The translations under genes were made by a program, and so were the position numbers. Shown here piece by piece: positions 17,017 to 25,103 of a stretch of DNA of 64,000 nucleotides (its first letter is position 1; each line of letters begins with the position of its first letter). Location: contig NZ_CP051684.1 in assembly GCF_012849375.1 (NCBI RefSeq), positions 2,728,001-2,792,000 of the forward strand, given 5' to 3'. The notes beneath the pieces were generated by a model. It was not told the origin of the DNA. It did not search any database and saw only the letters and a list, made by a program, of their open reading frames with translations. The stretch comes from Duganella dendranthematis (GTDB lineage: Bacteria; Pseudomonadota; Gammaproteobacteria; Burkholderiales; Burkholderiaceae_D).

Positions 17017-19140
17017 ATGAATCGATTGATAGCGCGGGTGGCGTCGGCCGTCCTGCTGTTTGGCCTTGTAGGGCAGGCGGCGCAGGCAGCGGACGCCTTG
17101 AACGGCAAGAGCCTGTACCTGAATGGGCCAGTAAGCGGCGGCGCCACCTGCGCTTCCTGCCATGGCCCCACGCCTGCCAATAACGTCAACGGCATTCTCG
17201 CTGCGGCCAACCAGCCGTCGGTGATCTCCAATGCGTTCGCCGCCAATCTGGGCGGCATGGGTAGTCTGTTCAACGGCAAATTCTCGGCGGCGGAACTTGC
17301 CGACCTGGCGGCGTTCATCGGTAACCCGAATGTGACGGCGGCGCCGGCTGCTTCGCTGGCGCCGACAACGCTGACCTTCAGCGGCGCCAATATCGGCCAG
17401 GCCAGCGCGCCGTTGTCGGCCACGCTGACCAATAGCGGCAACGCCGCGCTAAATATCGGCACCATTTCCATCGGCGGCGCGGCGGCAGGCGATTTCGCAC
17501 TGGGTGGCGGCAGCTGCGCCAATGGCGCGTCGATCGCGGCGGGCGCAAACTGCACCGTGCAGGCGACCTTCACGCCAACGGCGGCCGGCGCGCGCGCAGC
17601 CACGCTGATCATCACCCATAACGCCACCGGCGGCAGCAGCACCGTGTCGCTGAACGGCACCGGCAATGCGACACCACAGGCGACCATCGGACTGTCGGCT
17701 AGCAGCGTCGATTTCGGCAAGCTGCTGACCGGCATCCCGTCGGCAGTGTCGAGCATCACTGTTAACAACAGCGGCCAGGCGGCGTTGAACTTCAGCGCCA
17801 TCAGCGTCAGCGGCGCCAGTGCATCCATCATCACGCGTGCCGGTACTTGCGCAGTGGGCACGTCGGTAGCAGCGGGTAGCAGCTGCACGGTGACCGTGCA
17901 GGCCGCGCCGACCAGTGCAGGCGCGATTGCCGCCAGCCTGACGCTGGCGTCCAATGCCTCGAATGGCGGCGGCACGGTGACGGTCAGCTTGACCGGCACC
18001 GCCGCAGCACCTGCACCGGCGTTGAGCGCCACGCCATCCGCCGTGGCTTTCGGCTCGCAGACCATCGGCGCGGCGGCTGCTACGCAAACGATCACGCTGG
18101 CCAACACCGGCAATGTGGCACTGAGCATCGGTAGCGTCGGCGTGACCGGTTCCACCGCTGTGAAGCTGAGCGGCAGCACTTGCGGCACGACGCTGGCAGT
18201 CGGCGCGAGTTGCGCCGCCACCGTAAGCTTTACGCCGACCACGGAAGGCGCAGTGACCGCCGCGCTGGCAGTAGCATCGAACGCACCGGCGCTGCAAGTC
18301 GGCATCACCGGCACCGGCACCACACAAGCGACCGCAAAGCCTGCGCTGTCGGAAACCGGTCCGATTGCCTTCGCAGACACGCAAGTCGGCAGCAGCGCAG
18401 CTGACCACACCACCACGCTGGGCAATAGCGGCAACGCCGCGCTGAAGATCGCCACGCTGACGCTGGGCGGCACTAATCCGGGCGACTTCGTGGTCGGCGG
18501 CACTTGCGCCGCCAATGTATCGGTCAGCTCCGGCGCCACTTGCACCATCACCACCGCCTTCAAGCCGACTGCGGCCGGCGCCCGCAGCGCTGACCTGCTG
18601 CTGGTGACTGACAGCGGTGCACAATTACACCTGACGCTGAACGGCAATGGTGTCGCAGTAGTGGTGACCACGCCGTCGCTGGGCATCAGTCCACAAAGCT
18701 TTGACTTTGGTTCGGTCGTCATCGGCGGCACCGCCCCAACGCGCCGATTCACGCTGACCAATAGCGGTGCTGCCGCCGTCACGCTGTCCGGCGCAACCTT
18801 CAGCGGTCCGTTCGCTGCGGTGGCGGACAGCACCGGCTGCACCGCCTTCCCGGTCACCTTGCAGCCTGGCGCCTCGTGCGACCTGGTGGTGAGCTACACG
18901 CCGACCAACGCCGGTGCCAGCAACGGCAGCGTGGCCATCCAGTCTGGCAGCACCACCTGGAATATCGCGTTGAGCGGCCAAGGCGCTGCGTCGACGCCGA
19001 ATGCGGCGCCGTCCAATCACGGTGGTGGCGGTTGCTCCGCTTCGCAGGACGTGACCGATCCAACGCTGGTCGCGCTGCTGGTGCTGTCGCTGGTCGTGAT
19101 CGGCTGGCGTCGTCGCAGCCGCAATGGAGGTGCCAAATGA
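17017..19140 (+). CDS. JDVT-CTERM sorted surface protein: cytochrome c-like head plus five choice-of-anchor-D repeats
   Basis: 707 residues. Signal peptide to about A-A-Q-A-A (residue 25). A haem c-binding motif C45-A-S-C48-H49 lies in a short cytochrome c-like domain (to about residue 105). Five Ig-like choice-of-anchor-D (ASPM/SPD-2/Hydin type) repeats follow at about 112-216, 217-330, 331-433, 434-543 and 544-654, each with exactly two cysteines. A G/P/N-rich linker leads to G-G-G-G-C673-S-A-S-Q-D-V-T-D-P-T-L, a hydrophobic helix and R-R-R-S-R: the JDVT-CTERM sorting tail. MrtJ is encoded just upstream. I infer an extracytoplasmic, membrane-tethered electron-transfer or scaffold protein. 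GGAGAG precedes the ATG. Confidence 0.85.
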   Translation: MNRLIARVASAVLLFGLVGQAAQAADALNGKSLYLNGPVSGGATCASCHGPTPANNVNGILAAANQPSVISNAFAANLGGMGSLFNGKFSAAELADLAAFIGNPNVTAAPAASLAPTTLTFSGANIGQASAPLSATLTNSGNAALNIGTISIGGAAAGDFALGGGSCANGASIAAGANCTVQATFTPTAAGARAATLIITHNATGGSSTVSLNGTGNATPQATIGLSASSVDFGKLLTGIPSAVSSITVNNSGQAALNFSAISVSGASASIITRAGTCAVGTSVAAGSSCTVTVQAAPTSAGAIAASLTLASNASNGGGTVTVSLTGTAAAPAPALSATPSAVAFGSQTIGAAAATQTITLANTGNVALSIGSVGVTGSTAVKLSGSTCGTTLAVGASCAATVSFTPTTEGAVTAALAVASNAPALQVGITGTGTTQATAKPALSETGPIAFADTQVGSSAADHTTTLGNSGNAALKIATLTLGGTNPGDFVVGGTCAANVSVSSGATCTITTAFKPTAAGARSADLLLVTDSGAQLHLTLNGNGVAVVVTTPSLGISPQSFDFGSVVIGGTAPTRRFTLTNSGAAAVTLSGATFSGPFAAVADSTGCTAFPVTLQPGASCDLVVSYTPTNAGASNGSVAIQSGSTTWNIALSGQGAASTPNAAPSNHGGGGCSASQDVTDPTLVALLVLSLVVIGWRRRSRNGGAK

Positions 19141-19625
19141 AACTGAAGATCATGATGCTGGCCGCCTTGCTGGCCGCGTCCTCGGCCCAGGCGCTGGACA
19201 AGGGCGCCCCGGCGCCGCAGTTCGACCTGCCTGGCCTGGATGGCGCGGTCAAGCTGGCCAAGCTACAGGGCAAAGTGGTGTACGTGGACTTCTGGGCCTC
19301 GTGGTGCGGCCCATGCCGCCAGTCGTTCCCATGGATGAACGACATGCAGGCCAAGTACGGCGCCAAGGGCTTGCAGATCGTCGGCGTCAACGTCGACGCC
19401 AAGAGCGACGACGCGCGCCAGTTCCTGACCGCCATGCCGGCGCGCTTTGCCATCGCTTTCGATCCGCAGGGCGCGACGCCGCGCAGCTACGGCATCAAAG
19501 GCATGCCGAGCAGCGTGCTGATAGGCCCGGACGGCAAGGTGCTGCTGGAGCATTCCGGCTTCCGCGAGGCCGACCGCGCCGAACTGGAAAGCAAAATCCA
19601 ATCCGCGCTGGGAGGCGTCAAATGA
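19137..19625 (+). CDS. TlpA-family thioredoxin-like disulfide reductase
   Basis: 162 residues from the ATG at 19137, which overlaps the stop of the JDVT gene (ATGA) and follows GGAGG. Signal peptide MKLKIMMLAALLAASSAQA, then a redoxin domain: A-P-Q-F-D-L-P-G-L, F-W-A-S-W-C57-G-P-C60-R-Q-S-F-P-W-M-N and the cis-Pro G-M-P-S-S-V. It is a periplasmic thiol-disulfide oxidoreductase of the TlpA/ResA type, which commonly reduces cytochrome c apoprotein or other client cysteines. Its likely electron source is DsbD, encoded last in the operon; its likely client is the cysteine-rich JDVT protein. Confidence 0.93.
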   Translation: MKLKIMMLAALLAASSAQALDKGAPAPQFDLPGLDGAVKLAKLQGKVVYVDFWASWCGPCRQSFPWMNDMQAKYGAKGLQIVGVNVDAKSDDARQFLTAMPARFAIAFDPQGATPRSYGIKGMPSSVLIGPDGKVLLEHSGFREADRAELESKIQSALGGVK

Positions 19626-19837
19626 AAATCGCACTGGCTTTGGCAGCATTGGCTGTGTTGGGCGGCTGCGCCTCGATCGGCAATGTGCAGCCGTGGGAGA
19701 AGGGCACGCTGGCCCGCAGCGAGATGACCTTCAAGGACGGCAGCCTGTTCAACCGCTACGACACCCATATCTACACCAGCCGCGAAGCCTCGTCCGGCGG
19801 CGCGGGTGTGGGTGGCGGTGGTTGCGGCTGTAATTAA
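19622..19837 (+). CDS. DUF4266 lipoprotein
   Basis: 71 residues, overlapping the tlpA-like stop by 4 bp. A lipobox (V-L-G-G-C-A) at residues 13-18 marks it as a lipoprotein of about 55 mature residues. The V-Q-P-W-E-K-G-T-L-A-R block, the H-I-Y-T-S-R-E-A-S segment and the terminal G-G-G-G-C-G-C-N are what I associate with DUF4266, a family found beside DUF3570 and ApbE. Two cysteines at the extreme C-terminus could bind a metal or carry a disulfide. Function unknown. Confidence 0.88.
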   Translation: MKIALALAALAVLGGCASIGNVQPWEKGTLARSEMTFKDGSLFNRYDTHIYTSREASSGGAGVGGGGCGCN

Positions 19838-19846
19838 GGACGACCC

Positions 19847-20977
19847 ATGACGATCAACAAAGAGAGCGGCATGGCCGTATCCATCCTGTCGGCGGCATTG
19901 ATGCTGCCGGGCGTGCAGGCGCACGCCGAGGCGCCGCCGACCAATGGCGTCATCAGCGTCGGCTACCTGGATTATCAGGACAGCCAGTCGGGCCTGGACC
20001 GCATCCGCGTGCATGCGCCATCGGTGTCGATCATGACGCCGGTGGCGGGCGTGTGGAGCGTCAGCGGCACGCTGGTGAAGGATGACGTGTCGGGCGCTTC
20101 GCCGCGCTATCACACGGCGGTTTCCGGCGCCTCGCGCATGAGCGATGACCGCAAGGCCGGCGATATGGCGCTGACCCGCTATCTGGAGCGCGGCAGCGTG
20201 ACGGTGGGCGCGGCGTATTCGACCGAGCATGATTATGTGTCGCGCGCGTTGTCGCTGCAGGGCAGTTACGAGAGCGAAGACCGCAACACCACCTGGAGCG
20301 CCGGCATCGGTCATTCCGATGACAAGATCGATCCGGTCAACCACATCGTCACCAATGAGCGCAAGCGCACCACCAACTTCCTGCTGGGCGTGACACAGGT
20401 GCTGACGGCGAACGATGTGGCGCAGCTGACGCTCGGCTACGACGATGGCAGCGGCTACTTCTCCGATCCGTACAAGGCGTTCGACAACCGCCCGCGCAGC
20501 CGCTCGGAGACCACGCTGCTGGCGCGCTGGAACCACCACATCGCCGCCACCGACGGCACCACCCGGCTGAGCTACCGCTACTACCGCGACAGCTTCGGCA
20601 TACGTGGCCATACGCTCGGCGCCGAGTACGTGCAGCCGCTGTCGGATGGCTGGACGCTGACGCCAGAGGTGCGCCTGTACACGCAGAGCGCCGCCAGCTT
20701 CTATTACGACCCGGTGTACGACAGTAAGCTAGGGGCGCCGTTCCCGCCGGGGTACAACGGCACCGGCTATATGTCGGCGGACCAGCGCCTGTCCGGCTTC
20801 GGCGCGGTCACGCTGGGGCTCAAGGCCAGCAAGCAGATTGACAAGCTCTGGTCGGTCGACGCCAAGGTCTCGGCCTACCAGCAGCGCGGCAGCTGGCGCT
20901 TGTTCCACCAGGGTAGTCCGGGACTGGATGCGTTCCGCGCGCAGACCGTGCAGATCGCGATTAACCGGCAGTGGTAG
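19847..20977 (+). CDS. DUF3570 domain protein (predicted outer membrane beta-barrel)
   Basis: 376 residues with a signal peptide (cleavage near A-H-A-E, residue 27). The body alternates short amphipathic strands rich in Y/S/R, e.g. Y-L-E-R-G-S-V-T-V-G-A-A-Y and T-L-G-A-E-Y-V-Q-P-L, and ends V-Q-I-A-I-N-R-Q-W with an aromatic C-terminus, consistent with an outer membrane barrel. Near the N-terminus are two V-S-G-A-S strings: D79-D-V-S-G-A-S85-P and T90-A-V-S-G-A-S96. These resemble the D-x-x-S-G-A-T/S acceptor site of ApbE flavinylation, and apbE is the next gene. The family's function is unknown; flavin attachment here is inferred. Confidence 0.85.
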   Translation: MTINKESGMAVSILSAALMLPGVQAHAEAPPTNGVISVGYLDYQDSQSGLDRIRVHAPSVSIMTPVAGVWSVSGTLVKDDVSGASPRYHTAVSGASRMSDDRKAGDMALTRYLERGSVTVGAAYSTEHDYVSRALSLQGSYESEDRNTTWSAGIGHSDDKIDPVNHIVTNERKRTTNFLLGVTQVLTANDVAQLTLGYDDGSGYFSDPYKAFDNRPRSRSETTLLARWNHHIAATDGTTRLSYRYYRDSFGIRGHTLGAEYVQPLSDGWTLTPEVRLYTQSAASFYYDPVYDSKLGAPFPPGYNGTGYMSADQRLSGFGAVTLGLKASKQIDKLWSVDAKVSAYQQRGSWRLFHQGSPGLDAFRAQTVQIAINRQW

Positions 20978-20979
20978 AC

Positions 20980-21879
20980 ATGGTCGACGCGATCCACCGC
21001 ATTCTGTTCGACGCCATGGGCAGCCGCTGCGAGATCCGTCTGGCGGCGGAAGATGGCGACAGCGCCGAGCGGCTGATGCATCAGGCGGTCGATGAAGTGC
21101 GGCGCATCGAGCATAAATATTCGCGCTACCGGCCGGACAGCATTGTCTCGCGCATCAATGCGGAAGCCGGCCGTAAGGCGGTGGCGGTGGATCACGAGAC
21201 GGCCGAGTTGTTCAGCTACGCCGCTGCGCTGTTCAGCGCTAGTGGCGGGCTATTCGACATCACTTCCGGCGTGCTGCGCAAGGCATGGGATTTTCGCCAG
21301 CCGCGCGTGCCGTCGGCGGCGGTGCTGGAACCTTTGCTGGCGCTGGTCGGGTGGCATCAGGTGGAGTGCGGCGTGCTCGAAGTCTACCTGCGGCTGGCCG
21401 GCATGGAGATCGATTTCGGCGGATTCGGCAAGGAGTATGCGGCCGACCGCGCGGCGACCTTGCTGATGCAAGCCGGCGTGCGGCATGGCTACGTGAACCT
21501 GGGTGGCGATATGCGTTTTATCGGGCCGCGCATGGATGGCAGGCCTTGGTCCATCGGCATCCAGGACCCGCGCGAGGCGGAGGGCGTGCTGGCCACAATC
21601 AACGTCAGCGAAGGTGCGCTGGCGACCAGCGGCGATTACGAGCGGTTTTTTGAACTGGATGGGCAGCGCTATTGCCACATTCTCGATCCGCGCGATGGCA
21701 TGCCGGTGCGGTACTGGCGCTCGGTCAGCGTATTGGCGCCGGTGGCGGTGGCGGCGGGCAGCTGTTCCACCATCGCCATGCTGAAGCAGCGCGATGGTCT
21801 GGATTTTCTCAATGCGTCCGACATGGCCTATCTGGCAGTCGATGACGAAGGGCAGATGTTGTATAGGGATCTGATATGA
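20980..21879 (+). CDS. apbE: FAD:protein FMN transferase ApbE
   Basis: 299 residues from the ATG at 20980; a GTG at 20971 overlapping the DUF3570 stop would add M-V-D. ApbE moves FMN from FAD onto Thr/Ser of extracytoplasmic proteins. Motifs: M-G-S-R-C-E-I near the start, Y-S-R-Y-R-P-D-S, G-G-L-F-D-I-T-S-G-V-L, the I-D-F-G-G-F-G-K-E-Y-A-A-D flavin-pocket block, and L-A-T-S-G-D-Y-E-R-F-F with H-I-L-D-P-R-D-G-M-P. No cleavable signal or lipobox is obvious, unlike many ApbE proteins, so either export is atypical or it acts before its client is exported. It is coupled to dsbD by an ATGA overlap. Confidence 0.95.
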   Translation: MVDAIHRILFDAMGSRCEIRLAAEDGDSAERLMHQAVDEVRRIEHKYSRYRPDSIVSRINAEAGRKAVAVDHETAELFSYAAALFSASGGLFDITSGVLRKAWDFRQPRVPSAAVLEPLLALVGWHQVECGVLEVYLRLAGMEIDFGGFGKEYAADRAATLLMQAGVRHGYVNLGGDMRFIGPRMDGRPWSIGIQDPREAEGVLATINVSEGALATSGDYERFFELDGQRYCHILDPRDGMPVRYWRSVSVLAPVAVAAGSCSTIAMLKQRDGLDFLNASDMAYLAVDDEGQMLYRDLI

Positions 21880-23708
21880 ATAAGTGGATGAAGGCCTTCA
21901 TGGCATTGGTGTTGGTGCTGTTCAGCGCCTGGTCGCGCGCTGGGGATTTTCTGGAGCCTGAACAGGCGTTCCAGTTGCAGGGGGAGTTGGTCGATGCGCA
22001 TACGGTGCGGCTGACGTGGGTGATCGCGCCCGAGTATCACCTGTATCGCGACCGCTTGAGCTTTGACGGCGGCGTGGGCGTGCCAGTGCTGCCGGCTGGC
22101 TTGCGCAAGTTCGATACCAATTTCAATAAGGAGATGGAGACTTACCAGAACAAGCTGGTGGTCGATCTGCCGGTGACGGGTAGTGCGCCATTTACGCTGC
22201 AAGTCGGCTATCAGGGCTGCGCGGATGCGGGCTTGTGCTACTCGCCGGCGTCGCAGAGCTTTCATGTAGATCCGGCTGCGCCGGGCAAGCTGAAGACGGT
22301 TGCTGACGCGGCAGTGTCGCCGCCGGCCGCCGCGCAGACCATCGCGCAGACCACCGCAACCACGGCCGCCGCCGCCAACGTCACGCCGCCAGCCGCGCCG
22401 CACGAGGACGACAGCTCGCTGGCCCAGCGTACGCTGCAAAGCGGCAGCGTATGGCGCATCGGCCTGGCCTTCCTGGCCTTCGGCCTGCTGCTGTCGTTCA
22501 CGCCGTGCGTGCTGCCGATGGTGCCGATCCTGTCGTCGATCATCGTCGGCGAAGGCGCGGTCTCGCGCGGCCGGGGATTTACACTGGCGCTGGCGTATTC
22601 GCTCGGCATGGCGCTCATCTACACCTCGCTCGGCGTGGCGGCCGGCCTGGCTGGCGAAGGCCTGGCCGGCGCGCTGCAAAAGCCATGGGTGCTACTGACT
22701 TTTGGCGCGCTGCTGGTGCTGCTCGCGCTGTCGATGTTCGACGTCTACCAGTTACAACTGCCGAGCAGCCTGCAAAGCCGCCTGAATGAAAAGAGCAACG
22801 GCATGAGCGGCGGCCGTTTCGCTGGCGTATTCGTGATGGGCGCCTTGTCGGCACTGATCGTCGGCCCATGCGTGGCCGGTCCCCTGGCCGGTGCGCTGCT
22901 CTACATCAGTCAGACGCGCAACGTCTGGACCGGTGGCTGGGCGCTGTTCTCGATGGCGGCCGGCATGAGCGTGCCGCTGCTGCTGACCGGCGTTTCGGCC
23001 GGCAGTCTGCTGCCGCGCGCCGGCGCATGGATGAACGGCGTGAAGAAAGTCTTCGGCCTGCTGCTGATCGCGGTCGCCATCTGGATGGTGTCGCCGGTGT
23101 TCAGCGTGACCGTCAACATGGCCATGTGGGGCTTGTACTCCTTGCTGTGCGCCGTATTCTTGCACGTATTCGAACCATTGCAAAAAGGCGCCGAACTGCG
23201 CGCCTACGTCGGCAAGACATTGGGCCTGGCCTTTCTGCTGGTTGGCCTGTTTGAGCTGACCGGCGCCGCCAGCGCCGGCCGTGATGTGCTGCAACCACTC
23301 GGTCACCTGAGCATCGCCCGCGCCGACAAACCGGCGGCGGGCGAGGGTGGCGAGGTGCACTTCAGCCGCATCAAGACCAGCGCCGAACTGGATCAGGTGC
23401 TGGCCGGCAGCAGCACGCCGGTGATGCTGGACTTCTACGCCGACTGGTGCGTGTCCTGCAAGGAGATGGAGCGCTTCACCTTCTCCAGGCCGGAGGTGAT
23501 GGGCAAGCTGAAACAGGTGAAGCTGATCCAGGTCGACGTCACCGCCAACAACGCCGACGACAAGGCGCTGATGAAGCGCTTCGGTCTGTTCGGCCCACCG
23601 GGCATCATCCTGTTCAAGGGTGGCAAGGAAGTGCCGGACAGCCGCGTGATCGGCTTCCTGGCCGCCGAGCAGTTCGTCCAGCACCTGGCGCGGCATATCG
23701 ATTCCTGA
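21876..23708 (+). CDS. dsbD: Thiol:disulfide interchange protein DsbD
   Basis: 610 residues. It carries electrons from cytoplasmic thioredoxin across the inner membrane to periplasmic thiol proteins. All three redox modules are intact: the N-terminal domain with C115 and C121 (G-Y-Q-G-C-A-D-A-G-L-C-Y), the eight-helix membrane domain with C211 (F-T-P-C-V-L-P) and C332 (V-G-P-C-V-A-G-P), and the C-terminal thioredoxin domain with C525-V-S-C528. An Ala/Thr/Pro linker separates the first two modules. Its place at the end of this operon points to TlpA and the JDVT protein as downstream partners. Confidence 0.96.
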   Translation: MNKWMKAFMALVLVLFSAWSRAGDFLEPEQAFQLQGELVDAHTVRLTWVIAPEYHLYRDRLSFDGGVGVPVLPAGLRKFDTNFNKEMETYQNKLVVDLPVTGSAPFTLQVGYQGCADAGLCYSPASQSFHVDPAAPGKLKTVADAAVSPPAAAQTIAQTTATTAAAANVTPPAAPHEDDSSLAQRTLQSGSVWRIGLAFLAFGLLLSFTPCVLPMVPILSSIIVGEGAVSRGRGFTLALAYSLGMALIYTSLGVAAGLAGEGLAGALQKPWVLLTFGALLVLLALSMFDVYQLQLPSSLQSRLNEKSNGMSGGRFAGVFVMGALSALIVGPCVAGPLAGALLYISQTRNVWTGGWALFSMAAGMSVPLLLTGVSAGSLLPRAGAWMNGVKKVFGLLLIAVAIWMVSPVFSVTVNMAMWGLYSLLCAVFLHVFEPLQKGAELRAYVGKTLGLAFLLVGLFELTGAASAGRDVLQPLGHLSIARADKPAAGEGGEVHFSRIKTSAELDQVLAGSSTPVMLDFYADWCVSCKEMERFTFSRPEVMGKLKQVKLIQVDVTANNADDKALMKRFGLFGPPGIILFKGGKEVPDSRVIGFLAAEQFVQHLARHIDS

Positions 23709-23729
23709 ATCGCAGGTAGAATACGCGGC

Positions 23730-24482
23730 ATGAAACCGCTCGTATTCCTCACCTTGTGCGCCGTGATGGCGCCACTCTATGCGCAGGACGATGCTGTCCT
23801 GCCGTACCGCCCATCGGTGTCCACGCCGGCGCAGTTGCCGACGCCCGGCCAGCTGGAATTTGAAACCGGCTTCCTGAGCGCCAAGTCCAGCGACAGCCGG
23901 CGTGACAGCCTGCCGTACACTTTCAAGCTGGCGTTCAACGAACAATGGGGCGTGCTGATTGAGGGAGAGTCCTTCGTCTCGTCGCGGGAAGACAGCAGCC
24001 CGCGCCAGCGCGGCTTCGGCGACACCACGTTTGTACTAAAGCGCGCCTTCATCATCGATGATGCCACCGCATTCGGCCTGGAGCTGGGGGCCAAGGCGCC
24101 GACAGCGAAGGACACCATCGGCAGCGGCAAGAGCGACTACAGTATCAACGGCATCTTCAGCCGTGACATGGGCCCTGTCCACATGGACGTCAACCTGAAC
24201 GCCACGCGCCTCGGCGCCTATGACGCCGGCACCGGCCGCACGCAGGTCGGCTGGGCCAGCGCCTTCTCCACGCCGATCTCCGACAAATGGCAGGCCATCG
24301 GCGAGCTGTCCGGCACCCATCGCGAAAACACGCTGAACACCGCGCAGCTGCTGGTGGCCGCATCGTACAGCCCAAGCAAGCGGCTGGTGTTCGACTTTGG
24401 CGTGGCGCGCGGACTGACGTCCGCCTCGCAGGACTGGTCGCTGTTCGGCGGCGTGACGCTGCCGCTGGCTAAACTCTGGTGA
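23730..24482 (+). CDS. Outer-membrane transporter-like protein (MetA-pathway phenol degradation type)
   Basis: 250 residues with signal peptide MKPLVFLTLCAVMAPLYA. The mature part has alternating strand patterns (F-E-T-G-F-L-S-A-K, L-P-Y-T-F-K-L-A-F, G-F-G-D-T-T-F-V-L-K-R), resembling the barrel family annotated as transporter or phenol MetA degradation protein. The family is broad and no substrate can be assigned. A TAGAAT 7 nt before the ATG and the lack of a Shine-Dalgarno sequence suggest its own, possibly leaderless, transcript despite the 21-bp gap from dsbD. Its stop abuts the convergent Lrp-family gene. Confidence 0.65.
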   Translation: MKPLVFLTLCAVMAPLYAQDDAVLPYRPSVSTPAQLPTPGQLEFETGFLSAKSSDSRRDSLPYTFKLAFNEQWGVLIEGESFVSSREDSSPRQRGFGDTTFVLKRAFIIDDATAFGLELGAKAPTAKDTIGSGKSDYSINGIFSRDMGPVHMDVNLNATRLGAYDAGTGRTQVGWASAFSTPISDKWQAIGELSGTHRENTLNTAQLLVAASYSPSKRLVFDFGVARGLTSASQDWSLFGGVTLPLAKLW

Positions 24483-25004
24483 TTAAACCAGCGGCAGCGC
24501 GGTAGTGTCCTTGATGCGCTGAAGCGCGAAGGACGACTTCACATCCAGCACCGCCGGGTGGCGCAGCAGCGTCGCCATCATGAAGCGCGAGAAGTGGTCC
24601 ATGTCTTCCACGTGCACGCGCAGCAGGTAGTCCATTTCGCCCGTCATCGCATAGCAGGCCACCACTTCCGGCCACTGCGCCACGGATTCGGCAAAGTCGG
24701 CGCGCGGCGATGGCGGCGCGTTGGCGGCACCCAGCGCGCGCGCGTTGCTGTGGGCCGCCGCTTCGCTGTGCTTCTCCAGCCGCACGTTCACATAGGCCAG
24801 CAGGCCCAGGCCGATCTTGTCCGGGTCCAGCAGCGCCACGTACTGGCGAATCACGCCGGCTTCCTCCAGGCGCTTGATGCGGCGCAGGCAGGGCGAGGGC
24901 GACAGCGCCACCAGCTCGGCCACGTCCTGGTTCGACAGCCGGCCGTCCGATTGCAATATAGAAAGAATCTTGCGATCGGTTTTGTCTAGCGCGATTTTGG
25001 TCAT
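24483..25004 (-). CDS. Lrp/AsnC family transcriptional regulator
   Basis: 173 residues. An N-terminal winged helix-turn-helix (D-K-T-D-R-K-I-L-S-I-L-Q-S-D-G-R-L-S-N-Q) precedes a RAM ligand-binding domain (V-V-A-C-Y-A-M-T-G-E-M-D-Y-L-L-R-V-H-V). An A/S/P-rich insertion of about 20 residues (H-S-N-A-R-A-L-G-A-A-N-A-P-P-S-P) interrupts the usual RAM domain start. It is divergent from hppD and the indolepyruvate oxidoreductase, so aromatic amino acid or keto-acid sensing is the likely job. A GCAAT-ATT-ATTGC palindrome lies in the shared region. Confidence 0.92.
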   Translation of the reverse strand: MTKIALDKTDRKILSILQSDGRLSNQDVAELVALSPSPCLRRIKRLEEAGVIRQYVALLDPDKIGLGLLAYVNVRLEKHSEAAAHSNARALGAANAPPSPRADFAESVAQWPEVVACYAMTGEMDYLLRVHVEDMDHFSRFMMATLLRHPAVLDVKSSFALQRIKDTTALPLV

Positions 25005-25030
25005 AAATACCTCATAAATTACAAATTAAG

Positions 25031-25103
25031 GCAATATTATTGCTCAAACCGGGCCGGCGTGGGAACTGTTTGCAATTTACTGCTTCCGAAGCGGATCTAT
25101 ACT
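25031..25103 (+). promoter_or_regulatory. hppD promoter with candidate Lrp-type operator
   Basis: TTTACT (25076-25081) and TATACT (25098-25103) with a 16-bp spacer form a plausible sigma-70 promoter 28 bp upstream of the hppD ATG. Upstream, GCAATATTATTGC (25031-25043) is a perfect dyad in an A/T-rich tract, and GCAAT recurs at 25072-25076. Such sites suit the divergent Lrp/AsnC regulator. Confidence 0.55.

Noticed and set aside
16626..17183. A 185-codon plus-strand frame overlapping mrtJ
   Set aside because: Gly/Ala/Arg-rich out-of-frame reading of mrtJ and the start of the JDVT gene; the CPBP motifs are in the 16678 frame.
18781..18810. T-L-S-G-A-T-F-S in the fifth Ig repeat of the JDVT protein as an ApbE flavinylation site
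   Set aside because: It lacks the upstream aspartate of the acceptor motif and falls at a position where choice-of-anchor-D repeats normally have a similar S-G-A turn; DUF3570 offers a better match.
17340..18975. Tandem DNA repeats in the JDVT gene as a CRISPR-like or satellite array
   Set aside because: The similarity is at protein level only (five diverged Ig-like domains of about 105 residues); DNA copies are not near-identical and there are no spacers.
16678..19140. PEP-CTERM/exosortase system
   Set aside because: The tail is D-V-T-D-P-T with a preceding cysteine, not P-E-P, and the protease has CPBP glutamic motifs rather than exosortase Cys/His/Arg.
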